Notes: generated from the sequence alone by a model not told the origin. A DNA stretch of 64,000 bases from Serratia quinivorans (GCF_946227985.1 NZ_CAMKGL010000009.1:1-64000), one strand, 5' to 3'. Positions 1 through 7,406 are shown, numbered from the stretch's first letter. Made by a program: numbers and translations.

Positions 1-67
1 ATCCCTGCTCAGTGACCTGCTTTACGGCTTCAATTTTGAATTCTTCAGTGAAATTTTTGGCTGACAT
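1..67 (-). CDS. IS3-family transposase OrfA, N-terminus only (runs off the window)
   Basis: The reading frame starts with ATG at 67 and gives MSAKNFTEEFKIEAVKQVTE, the typical first helix of the HTH domain of IS3-family OrfA proteins (xxFxxEFKxEAVKxV). A purine-rich ribosome binding site lies just upstream on the minus strand. Only 22 residues are inside the window, so the subgroup cannot be decided and it is unknown whether the element is intact. Confidence 0.75.
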   Translation of the reverse strand, partial: MSAKNFTEEFKIEAVKQVTEQG

Positions 68-127
68 AAACACTCCTTCATTAAGCCTCTATTATGAGGC
101 AAAAAAGTGTCTATAAAACCCGGGTCT
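1..127 (-). mobile_element. End of an IS3-type insertion sequence (rest lies left of the window)
   Basis: Read on the minus strand, an end resembling an IS terminal inverted repeat (about 97-127, starting TAGACCCGGGTTTTATAGAC) is followed by a short leader, a ribosome binding site (GGAGTG) and the first codons of an IS3-type OrfA. The boundary near 127 is inferred, because from there the sequence reads as an unrelated Fim-type recombinase on the plus strand. The other end and any target duplication are outside the window, so the exact border and the IS name cannot be fixed. Confidence 0.7.
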
Positions 128-288
128 ATTCAGATAATGGTTTGGACACACGATTAATACAAGATTATCTCGGCCATAGAAATATTCAACATACAGTACA
201 TTACACGGCAAGTAATGCGTCTCGTTTTCGTGCCGTAACATTTTGCGAATCATTAAAAAAACCCCTTGCTTTAAACAATAAGAGTTAG
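128..288 (+). pseudogene. 3' fragment of a FimB/FimE-type tyrosine recombinase cut by the IS
   Basis: The frame ending with TAG at 286-288 encodes DTRLIQDYLGHRNIQHTV followed by HYTASNASRF. This is the C-terminal catalytic end of the fimbrial-switch recombinases FimB/FimE, with the GHRN histidine box and the nucleophilic tyrosine (HYTASNA). In E. coli these proteins invert the fim promoter segment. Everything upstream of about position 128 is replaced by the IS end, so the N-terminal DNA-binding part and the catalytic arginine are missing. An ATG at 94 opens the same frame inside the IS end, but the product would be a non-functional 64-residue chimera. The low GC content compared with later genes suits a foreign or decaying fimbrial locus. 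Confidence 0.75.
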
Positions 289-544
289 TAGCCCGGAGAG
301 CAATGGAGTTATATTGTTGCATTAATGCCCATTTAACAATGCCACTTAGACACCAATAAACTGATTTGTATGTAATCCCTGCTTCAAACAGAACAGGGAT
401 TATGTTAAAGGCTCAGGTTCGGCCAATCGGATTATCTCGGATTGCGTCATAAAAAGGGGATGCGTACTCATTGATAGGGCCCCCTCCCACATATAGCGAA
501 ACATTGTGAGTTGTGTCAGTCAGGACCTCTGTGGACATGTGATA
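289..544. other. Non-coding debris between two mobile-element remnants
   Basis: No convincing gene is visible on either strand. A 9-bp inverted repeat (TAATCCCTG at 373-381, CAGGGATTA at 394-402) with a 12-base loop could form a hairpin but lacks a T-tract. The stretch separates the recombinase fragment from a transposase tail and is probably decayed insertion material. Confidence 0.5.
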
Positions 545-691
545 TTAAAGACCAGCTTTAGTTTTTAACACCCCATAGGGTGTTTTTCCATCATGTGCTG
601 AATGGGGACGATGACAGTTATAAAACGCTTCCCATTCAGCTAACTTTTCATAAAAATCGACATCATCGGTAGAGTGAGCTGTATAAAAGTT
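545..691 (-). pseudogene. C-terminal remnant of an integrase-core (DDE) transposase
   Basis: On the minus strand a frame ending with TAA (545-547) reads YTAHSTDDVDFYEKLAEWEA and then FYNCHRPHSAHDGKTPYGVL. The EWExFYNxHRPHxAxxGKTPYxVL signature is the C-terminal end of rve-type transposases of the IS3 OrfB / IS481 kind, including the late catalytic-core glutamate region. Upstream in the same frame a stop follows at about 710, so only about 50 residues survive and no start is available. Whether it belonged to the same element as the OrfA at the window start or to another IS cannot be decided here. Confidence 0.7.
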
Positions 692-760
692 ACTATTTAT
701 AATGAAAATGAATTAAATATCGATTGGATGGTTTTGATTTATCACTCCTGTTATTGCCAA

Positions 761-2215
761 TCAATCTGCTTCATTCCCCAAAAGTGATTGAGAACACCAT
801 TGCCCAAGCAGGGCGATCGCCTGCTCAACCTCATCGTTATAACCAAAGCCTGCATTCAGTCGGAAACAGTGATCGTAGCGGTTATCCGTGGCAAAAATAT
901 GCCCGGGGGCGATGCCGATCCCGGCATTGCGCGCTTTGATAAACAGCGTACGTACATTCAAGGTATTCTTCGGCATTTCCACCCACAGCACATAGCCGCC
1001 TTCAGGCTCAGAGACGTTTGTGCCCGGGGGGAATACGCGTAGCACTACCTGACGGATTTTGTTCACCAGGTTAGCCAACTTATGCCTGAGTTTGCGCAGA
1101 TGGGCGTCGTATCCGCCATTGCTCAGTAATTCGGCAATGGTTGCCTGCGGCAATATGGGTGAGCCCATGGTCGAGGTATATTTCAGCGAGGTGATTTTTC
1201 GCATGTAATGGTTGCTGTGAACCCAACCGACACGCACGCCTGGCGCCACGGTTTTAGAGAAACCGCTGCACAGGATGACATTGGGGCTAAAGGCCCTCAT
1301 TGGAAATGGCCGTTGGTCACCAAAGGCGATGTCGCCAAAGGTGTCATCTTCAATAATGATCACATCGTTTTCATCGGCCTGCCGCGCGATGTGCGCTTTT
1401 TTCTCGTTCGGTATGGTTTTGCCCAGTGGGTTATTAACATTGGCGAGGGTGACAAACACCTTCACCGCTTTTCTCTGGAACAGCGCAACCAGCTTTTCAC
1501 TATCCACATAGCCTTCGTTACCCGTTTCAACCTCAATCACGCGCAGTTTGAGCTGACGCAACATTTGCAATAAAACGAAATAGCAGGGCGATTCAACGGC
1601 AACCGCATCTCCCGGTTTCACTGTCGCAAGCAGCGAGAGCGACAGTGCCTCCACGCAGCCGTTGGTCACTAAAATGTTATCCGGATTAATATTGCAGCCA
1701 TAGTCTATCGCTCGTCGGGCGATTTCTGTTTTTAACGGTGCATAGCCGGAGCCTTTGACCGTATCACCGAGCAAAAATGGCTTGCTATAACCAAGCTGGC
1801 GCATGATCAAACTCAGCTTTTTGATGGGGTACAAAGAGCTATCACCATTAGCCAGATCCAGACGAACGCGGCAATCTTCCCCCACCATTGCCATGTGCAA
1901 TTCGGTTTGTTCATCCAGCGGCGCAATCTCACGTGGCTGTTCCACGATAGCGTCGCGCTTTTGCAGCGAATGCTGCCTTGGTGCGACAAAAAAACCGGAT
2001 TTGGGTTTGGCTACGGCGTAATGTTCATCTTCCAGGGTACGCAAGGTTTTAAGTGCGGTTGTCAGACTGATGTTGTATTGAGTGGCCAGCGTTCTTACCG
2101 ACGGCAAACGTGCATTGGCAGGTAAAAATCCCGCGTGGATTGCCTGCTTTATCTGTTCGGCAATCTGACGGTACAGGCTGCCCTGTCTCCCCGCTTCCGT
2201 CTGCTCCATCGGCAT
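761..2215 (-). CDS. MocR-type regulator: GntR HTH fused to class I aminotransferase fold
   Basis: Members of this family are PLP-binding transcription factors with an N-terminal winged helix and an aminotransferase-like sensor domain. The GntR winged helix covers about residues 10-80 (RLPSVRTLATQYNISLTTALKTL is split across its recognition helix). The fold-type-I domain follows from about 110, with the Schiff-base lysine in CSGFSKTVAPG (K321 counted from this start) and an IEDDTFGD motif that holds the PLP-ring aspartate. A GTG at 2224 extends the frame by three residues, but GGAG sits 8 bases before the ATG at 2215, which I prefer. The gene is divergent from a GNAT acetyltransferase, a possible target. 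It resembles E. coli YdcR in layout; the effector and regulon are unknown. Confidence 0.9.
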   Translation of the reverse strand: MPMEQTEAGRQGSLYRQIAEQIKQAIHAGFLPANARLPSVRTLATQYNISLTTALKTLRTLEDEHYAVAKPKSGFFVAPRQHSLQKRDAIVEQPREIAPLDEQTELHMAMVGEDCRVRLDLANGDSSLYPIKKLSLIMRQLGYSKPFLLGDTVKGSGYAPLKTEIARRAIDYGCNINPDNILVTNGCVEALSLSLLATVKPGDAVAVESPCYFVLLQMLRQLKLRVIEVETGNEGYVDSEKLVALFQRKAVKVFVTLANVNNPLGKTIPNEKKAHIARQADENDVIIIEDDTFGDIAFGDQRPFPMRAFSPNVILCSGFSKTVAPGVRVGWVHSNHYMRKITSLKYTSTMGSPILPQATIAELLSNGGYDAHLRKLRHKLANLVNKIRQVVLRVFPPGTNVSEPEGGYVLWVEMPKNTLNVRTLFIKARNAGIGIAPGHIFATDNRYDHCFRLNAGFGYNDEVEQAIALLGQWCSQSLLGNEAD

Positions 2216-2238
2216 CTGTTCCACTCCATATCGCTCTG

Positions 2239-2259
2239 ATCTGTACGTATAAAACAGAT
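2239..2259. promoter_or_regulatory. Candidate MocR operator (inverted repeat)
   Basis: ATCTGT (2239-2244) and ACAGAT (2254-2259) form a perfect 6-bp dyad with a 9-base spacer, 24 bp upstream of the mocR-type start codon. Autoregulation through dyads or repeats beside the gene is usual for this family. The assignment rests on position and symmetry only. Confidence 0.3.
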
Positions 2260-2488
2260 TACTTTGAGAGTAGTTTAGCTAGCAAGGCTTAGAAATAATG
2301 AATTCAACGTGTTCATTCGCAGAACCTTTTTCAATTCGAATGGGTGAATGACCGAGGTCTATATTCTGTGACTGAGCCGTTCGTTATTTATCAAAGGATA
2401 ACTTTGAAGGGATACAGAGAATTAATTTTTACTGCAATGATAAATTTCTAAAAAAACTGGGCTATTTTCGACTTTCGAGGAGGTTTGC

Positions 2489-3037
2489 ATGGAATTGTGT
2501 GTGGCCAATGTGGCTGATATTGAACAAGTGACTGAACTGCTCAAGCGGTACCAGGTAGCAACCATCAGTGAGGAAGACAAAAAAGATGGTTTTGTGACCA
2601 CTTTACTGACCTATGAACAAATGGTCGCGTTGATTGAACAAGAACAAGGGCTGTTTGTCGCCAGGCAAGAAGGGAAAATTGTCGCGTTCGTGATGGCCGC
2701 TTCCTGGCGGTTTTGGGCGCCCTGGCCTTTGTTTGAGCACATGATTGGCAGATTGGGAGAATGTGAGTTTGCCGGCCAGGTGTTGACGGTGGAGAACTCC
2801 TACCAATACGGGCCGATCTGTGTCGACGTTTCGGTTCGGGGTAGCGGGGTGCTTGAAGCGCTGTTTGCGTTTGCATTAAAACAAATGTCATCGCGTTTTG
2901 ATGTTTTGGTCACATTTGTGAATAAAATTAACCCACGATCTTATGCAGCACATACGCGTAAACTGGGGCTCCAGGTTTTGAATGAGTTTACCTTTAATAA
3001 TAATCATTATTACTGGATGGTTTGCGCTACTCGTTAG
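2489..3037 (+). CDS. GNAT-family N-acetyltransferase
   Basis: A 182-residue protein of the GNAT fold, which transfers an acetyl group from acetyl-CoA to an amine. The acyl-CoA pyrophosphate-binding segment is visible at about residues 110-130 (ICVDVSVRGSGVLEALF, matching V-x-x-x-x-R-G-x-G). The C-terminal half (NKINPRSYAAHTRKLGLQ) has the pattern of the last helix, where an N-x-x-x-x-x-x-Y contact to CoA is common. The start is supported by a strong GAGGAGG ribosome binding site 6 bases upstream. It stands alone on the plus strand, divergent from the MocR-type regulator. Substrate unknown. Confidence 0.85.
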   Translation: MELCVANVADIEQVTELLKRYQVATISEEDKKDGFVTTLLTYEQMVALIEQEQGLFVARQEGKIVAFVMAASWRFWAPWPLFEHMIGRLGECEFAGQVLTVENSYQYGPICVDVSVRGSGVLEALFAFALKQMSSRFDVLVTFVNKINPRSYAAHTRKLGLQVLNEFTFNNNHYYWMVCATR

Positions 3038-3222
3038 AGCGATAACGGATCTTTCGCTTAAACCCAAAAGTTCCATAAAATCAAAGTGTCGTTGTTATCT
3101 ATTTTTGGTTCATTTTCTATAAGGTACACCCGCCGAAATAAACTTACCCAGTTTTAGCACAAAGAGCTAAAAACGCGTCTATCTTTACCAGTGAACACGG
3201 GTTCCGCAAATGAGAGGCAGTT

Positions 3223-3546
3223 ATGTTTCTTAATTACTTCGCGTTGGGTGTACTTATTCTGGTTTTCCTTATTATTTTCTATGGGATTATTATTCTGCAT
3301 GATATTCCCTATCTTATTGCCAAGGCACGCAACCACCCGCATGCCGATGCTATCCATGTCGCGGGCTGGGTAAGCTTATTTACTCTGCATGTGATTTGGC
3401 CATTTTTATGGATATGGGCTACTTTATATCGCCCCGAGCGTGGTTGGGGTATGCAAGGTCAGGAGGCGTCGTTCGCACAGTTGCAGCAACGTGTGGCGGA
3501 GCTGGAGTTGAAACTGGTTGATCATAAAACGCCGCCTTCGGAGTAG
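3223..3546 (+). CDS. yiaW: DUF3302 inner-membrane protein YiaW
   Basis: A 107-residue protein that closely matches E. coli YiaW from end to end (start [15 protein letters not shown], then [20 protein letters not shown]). Two membrane helices are visible at about residues 5-27 and 47-67, followed by an amphipathic, probably coiled tail ([12 protein letters not shown]). Family members sit next to HlyD-type membrane fusion proteins and are thought to work with them; the function is not established. Only 5 bases separate it from yiaV, so the two form an operon. GAGAGG precedes the ATG. Confidence 0.93.
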   Translation: MFLNYFALGVLILVFLIIFYGIIILHDIPYLIAKARNHPHADAIHVAGWVSLFTLHVIWPFLWIWATLYRPERGWGMQGQEASFAQLQQRVAELELKLVDHKTPPSE

Positions 3547-3551
3547 CCACC

Positions 3552-4688
3552 ATGGATCTGCTCATTATCCTGACTTATGTTGCTTTTGCCTGGTCTATAT
3601 TTAAAATTTTCAAAATACCGGTCAATAAATGGACCGTGCCCACGGCTGCATTAGGCGGAGTGTTTTTAATTGGCGCATTAATTCTGCTAATGAATTATAA
3701 CCACCCCTATACTTATTTGGCGCAGAAAGCGGTTATCTCAATCCCTATTACGCCACAGGTGACGGGCGTGGTTAGCGAAGTTACCGAGAAGCAAAACGTA
3801 TTAATAAAAAAAGGTGAAGTGCTGTTTAAATTAGATCCCATACGCTATCAGGCGCGGGTCAATCGACTTCAGGCTGATTTGGTCACCGCGATTAATAATA
3901 CTCAGGTGCTTAAAGGGCAGCTCGACGAAGCTATTGCCAACACATCTCGGGTCAGTGCAGAGCGTGACCGCTTATATAAAGACTATCAACGTTATGTCAG
4001 AGGCAGCCAGGCCAAGGTCAATCCATTTTCGGAAAGTGATATTGATAACGCCCGGCAGAACTATCTGGCGCAAGATGCGCTGGTAAAAGGTTCGGTGGCG
4101 GAGCAAGCACAAATAAAAAGTCAGTTAGACAGCGTGATTAACGGGGAACAGTCTCAAATCGTTAGCCTCAGGGCGCAGTTGGCGGAGGCCAAATATAATC
4201 TTGATCAAACGGTGATACGCGCTCCCAGCGACGGTTACGTGACACAGGTGCTGATCCGTCCAGGGACCTATGCCGCGGCAATTCCGCTGCGGCCGGTGAT
4301 GGTGTTTATTCCTGAGCAAAAACGGCAAATCATTGCTCAGTTCCGCCAAAACTCGTTGCTGCGTCTTAAGGCCGGTGACGAAGCCGAAGTGGTGTTTAAT
4401 GCATTTCCCGGCCAGGTATTCCCCGGTAAATTGATCAGAATTCTTCCGGTAGTCCCCGGCGGGTCTTACCAGGCGCAAGGGACGCTGCAATCGCTGAGCG
4501 TGGCCGCCGGCAGCGACGGTGTGCTGGCGGTGATTGAGCTGGTACCCAACAGTGAAATCGATGAATTACCTGACGGAATTTTTTCGCAGGTGGCAGTTTA
4601 CTCCGACCACTTTACGCATGTGGCGGTGATGCGCAAGGTACTGCTACGCATGACCAGTTGGATGCACTATCTCTATCTGGACCATTAG
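3552..4688 (+). CDS. yiaV: HlyD-family membrane fusion protein YiaV
   Basis: A 378-residue periplasmic adaptor subunit of the HlyD/EmrA type. Two N-terminal hydrophobic segments (about 3-20 and 29-48) anchor it. The biotinyl-lipoyl half-motifs flank the coiled hairpin ([20 protein letters not shown] near residue 73, and [18 protein letters not shown] near 220), with a long helical hairpin between them and a beta-barrel domain after. It matches E. coli YiaV along its whole length. Such adaptors normally pair with an inner-membrane exporter; here the only partner in the operon is YiaW, so the transported substrate is unknown. Confidence 0.93.
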   Translation: MDLLIILTYVAFAWSIFKIFKIPVNKWTVPTAALGGVFLIGALILLMNYNHPYTYLAQKAVISIPITPQVTGVVSEVTEKQNVLIKKGEVLFKLDPIRYQARVNRLQADLVTAINNTQVLKGQLDEAIANTSRVSAERDRLYKDYQRYVRGSQAKVNPFSESDIDNARQNYLAQDALVKGSVAEQAQIKSQLDSVINGEQSQIVSLRAQLAEAKYNLDQTVIRAPSDGYVTQVLIRPGTYAAAIPLRPVMVFIPEQKRQIIAQFRQNSLLRLKAGDEAEVVFNAFPGQVFPGKLIRILPVVPGGSYQAQGTLQSLSVAAGSDGVLAVIELVPNSEIDELPDGIFSQVAVYSDHFTHVAVMRKVLLRMTSWMHYLYLDH

Positions 4689-4696
4689 CCCAGCAC

Positions 4697-4725
4697 AAAA
4701 AAGCCGCTTCCTGAGGAGGCGGCTT
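4697..4725 (-). terminator. Rho-independent terminator of the 56-residue minus-strand gene
   Basis: AAGCCGC (4701-4707) pairs with GCGGCTT (4719-4725), extended inward by TCC/GGA. The A-run at 4697-4702 becomes a T-tract after the hairpin on the minus strand, so it terminates leftward transcription. It may also slow yiaV transcripts in the other direction. Confidence 0.7.
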
Positions 4726-4738
4726 AGTGACTTACGGC

Positions 4739-4909
4739 TTAGGCATATTGCGTTAATCGCCAGGTGACAGCCTGGTTATTATAGGGTGGCATGGTATTGC
4801 CTTTGGCAATGGGAGCGGTGGTTGATGGTGTACCTACAACCGTCCAGACGCCGCTTTCAGGGCATTTGTGCCCGGTAGAGGCTGTGGTGCCGATAGGGGA
4901 TTTAGCCAT
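4739..4909 (-). CDS. Small 56-residue protein of unknown function
   Basis: ATG at 4909 opens a 56-codon frame (MAKSPIGTTASTGHKCPESG at the start, ending in NNQAVTWRLTQYA). An AAGGAAAG ribosome binding site lies 6 bases upstream and an intrinsic terminator 14 bases after the stop, so it looks like a complete one-gene transcription unit. There is no signal peptide or membrane helix; it has one cysteine (C16) and many Thr, Pro and Gly residues. I do not recognise a named family. The well-formed signals argue that it is real despite its size. Confidence 0.7.
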   Translation of the reverse strand: MAKSPIGTTASTGHKCPESGVWTVVGTPSTTAPIAKGNTMPPYNNQAVTWRLTQYA

Positions 4910-5200
4910 AATGATCTTTCCTTAATCAGTGCGGTGCTACCCTTAGCCCCGCCAAGAAAGATATTTACATGTTCAGGTATATATTCAATCCCACAAGCCA
5001 AATACAAAGTATTAGTTTGTTATTAGTAGATTCAGGTGTTGGTTATTTAGTTTTAACCGTTCTTCACCCTAGGTTGTTTCAATATATAATAAATGTATAT
5101 TTTAAAAGTGATAACATTTAATTTAAATATGTTTTTTTGATATGATTTAAGTTGTTTATTATTCTGAAGTGTATACTTGTTATATTGAAATATGTTTGAA
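4910..5200. other. AT-rich intergenic stretch, no gene seen
   Basis: From about 4990 to 5215 the sequence is dominated by A and T (runs such as AATATATAATAAATGTATATTTTAA), far below the GC content of the flanks. No reading frame with a start signal is visible. It must hold the promoter of the small minus-strand gene and perhaps that of the possible RNA downstream. The composition is typical of H-NS-bound, horizontally gained DNA, which is an inference. Confidence 0.5.
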
Positions 5201-5214
5201 GTGAGAAAGAAAAA

Positions 5215-5486
5215 ACAGGCTCAACGTACAGCCATTCCCGCCCCTCTGATCAGCTAGGTTATCGTCGACCATGATCGTCGCTTGTCTGCTTAAGAGAGTA
5301 AAGCAACCCAATGGAGATGCATTGGTGACCTGCGGCCTTGGCGAAGATGAATTTGAAAGGATAAATTAGCGGTGTTAAAGTAAGGCTCCGGCCAGCAGTG
5401 ACTTTTTGCACATCCTGTCTGACCGGAAAATTTTTCCCTGGTGTTGGCTGACTTAGCTACCTGACCGTACAGGTCAGGTTTTTTTT
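5215..5486 (+). ncRNA. Possible small RNA upstream of luxR
   Basis: No protein gene fits this stretch, yet it ends in a strong intrinsic terminator more than 100 bases before luxR. Upstream of it are further hairpins: CCAATG/CATTGG (5308-5313 and 5320-5325) and GGAAAA/TTTTTCC (5425-5437). A terminator without a gene suggests a non-coding transcript. A small RNA gene (esaS) next to esaR has been described in Pantoea stewartii as I recall it, and this could be a positional counterpart. The 5' end is unknown and the start coordinate is a placeholder. Confidence 0.35.
5459..5486 (+). terminator. Strong rho-independent terminator upstream of luxR
   Basis: ACCTGACC (5459-5466), loop GTACA, GGTCAGGT (5472-5479), then a run of eight T. 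No gene immediately upstream explains it, which is the main argument for a small RNA here. Confidence 0.85.
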
Positions 5487-5536
5487 ACTGTTCGTCCAAC
5501 GGGATTTATTATATGCAGTGGTTCCAAATTCGTAAG

Positions 5537-5577
5537 TTGTACTTAAGTCTTATCGGTACCTATACTTAAGTGCAGGT
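5537..5577 (+). promoter_or_regulatory. luxR promoter with overlapping lux (esa) box
   Basis: TTGTAC (5537-5542) and TATACT (5561-5566) with an 18-base spacer form a good sigma-70 promoter. A 20-bp imperfect palindrome, ACCTATACTT-AAGTGCAGGT (5558-5577), covers the -10 element and the start site. It fits the lux-box layout (CT ... AG half-sites about a palindromic core) and is close to the esaR box of Pantoea stewartii as I remember it. A second copy of the core ACTTAAGT lies at 5541-5548, next to the -35. Binding of LuxR to the -10 box would repress its own gene until the signal accumulates. Confidence 0.7.
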
Positions 5578-5616
5578 TCTCATCACAGGGAAAATCCAGA
5601 CCACCACGGAGCCTGT

Positions 5617-6366
5617 ATGTTTTCTATCTTCAATGAAAATCAAACAATAACGGAAACGCTTAGGGACCATATCGACAGGAAGTTGTCCTCACTCGGTAGC
5701 CCGGCATACGCTTACACGGTCGTCAGAAAGAAAAATCCGTCAGATGTGCTTATTATTTCCAGTTATCCGGATGAATGGGTAGACCTCTACCGCGTTAACA
5801 ATTTCCAGCTTACCGACCCGGTGATACTGACTGCGTTCAAACGCACTTCGCCCTTTACATGGGACGAAAATATCACCCTGATGTCAGATCTTAAGTTCAC
5901 CAAGATCTTCTCCCTCTCCAAACGGTACAATATCGTTAACGGCTTCACCTTTGTTCTGCATGACCATATGAACAACCTGGCGTTGTTATCAGTCATTATC
6001 GACAACAATAAGCAGGGTGCATTGGAAGAGCGGCTTTCGTCCGAGCGCGGGACGATGCAGATGTTATTGATAGATATTAATGAGCAGATGTATCGTCTCG
6101 CCGGGTCGGTCTCATCCAGTCGGCAGAGGCATCATGCGGACGAGGACAAACCCATCTTCACCCCGAGAGAAAATGAAGTTCTGTATTGGGCCAGCATGGG
6201 GAAAACCTATGGGGAGATTGCCACTATCGCCAGCATTTCCTTGAGTACGGTGAAGTTTCATATGGGGAATATTGTGGTCAAACTGGGTGTCAGCAACGCC
6301 CGTCAGGCTATCCGGTTGGGCGTTGAGCTTGAGCTGATTACACCGGCAACAACAGCGGCCAGGTGA
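5617..6366 (+). CDS. esaR: LuxR-family quorum-sensing regulator, EsaR type
   Basis: A 249-residue acyl-homoserine-lactone receptor, very similar to EsaR of Pantoea stewartii from end to end. The autoinducer-binding domain spans about 15-165 and keeps the ligand-contact residues (W54, Y58, D67, W82, G109 in this protein, equal to TraR W57, Y61, D70, W85, G113). The LuxR helix-turn-helix covers about 178-240 (TPRENEVLYWASMGKTYGEI and the STVKFHMGNIVVKLGV recognition part). EsaR-type proteins bind DNA without ligand and let go when the signal binds, so this one is probably a ligand-relieved repressor. It faces luxI with a 29-bp overlap of the 3' ends. In Serratia the pair has other names (for example SprR/SprI), so the symbol is by homology. 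Confidence 0.92.
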   Translation: MFSIFNENQTITETLRDHIDRKLSSLGSPAYAYTVVRKKNPSDVLIISSYPDEWVDLYRVNNFQLTDPVILTAFKRTSPFTWDENITLMSDLKFTKIFSLSKRYNIVNGFTFVLHDHMNNLALLSVIIDNNKQGALEERLSSERGTMQMLLIDINEQMYRLAGSVSSSRQRHHADEDKPIFTPRENEVLYWASMGKTYGEIATIASISLSTVKFHMGNIVVKLGVSNARQAIRLGVELELITPATTAAR

Positions 6367-6970
6367 TAACCGACGGAGCAGGGCAGCCAAGATCCGTGAT
6401 GATCCCCGATGCCATTCGAGCCTGGTCTTCTGGCCCTGTTGGCAGAAACAGCAGATAAATTCTTTCGCGTTCGCTGAGGTATGCTTCTTTGAGTACGCTG
6501 ACTTGCCATCCTGAGCGTTTCAAGATCCTCAGCATAGCTCGGCTCACTATGGTGTGAATACCATTACGCTCATGGTGGCGTGCCCAGTTAATCATTGCCT
6601 GAAACAGAGCTTGGCTAACAGGGTACTGCTCACCGAGCAGCCGCCGTGCCCGAGTCTTGTCGACAAAAAAGCGACTTGATTCTATACCTACCAGGGGCAG
6701 TGACACACTGTCAAAACTGGCCTGGAACGTGTGCGTTATCATGTTGGGCTGACTCAGGGCGGTGAAGCGAACGCTGCAGATCAACTGTCCTTGGCACAGT
6801 CCCAAAATGTAACTCGTGTTAGGGTTATCAAATTCATCAAACTCCATATCGAGTTTGCATGCCACGTCCCACCCCAGTCGGTCGCTGAAGGTTTTTTTTC
6901 TCAATCGGTAAAGCTCATCTGAGTGTGTTGCTTTCAGCTCATCATAGCTGACGTCAAATAATTCAAGCAT
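6338..6970 (-). CDS. esaI: Acyl-homoserine-lactone synthase, EsaI type
   Basis: A 210-residue LuxI-family enzyme making N-acyl-homoserine lactone from S-adenosylmethionine and an acyl-ACP. All hallmark residues sit at the EsaI positions: R24, F28, W34, D45, D48, R68, E97 and R100. T140, which in EsaI favours 3-oxo-acyl substrates, is also present (HTIVSRAML), so 3-oxo-C6-homoserine lactone is the likely product. Length equals EsaI. The start MLELFDVSYDEL matches the family start, with AAGG upstream. No convincing lux box is seen before the gene, in line with basal expression of esaI-type synthases. Confidence 0.94.
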   Translation of the reverse strand: MLELFDVSYDELKATHSDELYRLRKKTFSDRLGWDVACKLDMEFDEFDNPNTSYILGLCQGQLICSVRFTALSQPNMITHTFQASFDSVSLPLVGIESSRFFVDKTRARRLLGEQYPVSQALFQAMINWARHHERNGIHTIVSRAMLRILKRSGWQVSVLKEAYLSERERIYLLFLPTGPEDQARMASGIITDLGCPAPSVITWPLLLPV

Positions 6971-7406
6971 TCCATTACCTTGTTTTTATTGGCGGAAACG
7001 TATCGCGGTATTTAGATTACCTGGCGATATTCTACAAAAATTTTAAGCACACTACGGATGAAAACAAAGCCATGTCGAGGGATGAAATTAAGGGGCAGCC
7101 AGTTGCCAAAACGTACGTTTGACTCAAAGGCGTAAAGTCTGGCAGGCCATGCGTGATTTTTTGCGTATTCCGCTGACAATGAACTTTCATTCTGGTTAGT
7201 GAACATATGGGTTGGTAAGATAATACTTTAGGCTAAGAATTATTAGGTTATACCAGATCAATGAGTCTCGTTTCCTGAGTTGTATAGAATTACTCTAAAC
7301 ATGCAATAATTCTCATTTTCCCGTTAGGGTACTTATTTATCTAGTCCCTATATCATACAGGGCTGCTGCTCACCATTTCTATTCGTCAGCCAAAGGCGGT
7401 TTGGCA
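6971..7406. other. Intergenic region upstream of luxI, no convincing gene
   Basis: This stretch carries the luxI promoter (minus strand) and the downstream end of the histidine phosphatase gene. One open frame on the minus strand (7012-7206, 64 codons) has no ribosome binding site and no family resemblance, so I do not call it. The part around 7210-7350 is AT-rich, like the other flank of the quorum-sensing pair. Confidence 0.5.

Noticed and set aside
5459-5479. ACCTG...CAGGT around the terminator stem looked like a lux box
   Set aside because: The half-sites are only 6 bases apart instead of 10, and the perfect stem followed by eight T is explained as a terminator.
7012-7206. 64-codon minus-strand frame upstream of luxI
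   Set aside because: No ribosome binding site, no recognisable family and no supporting context.
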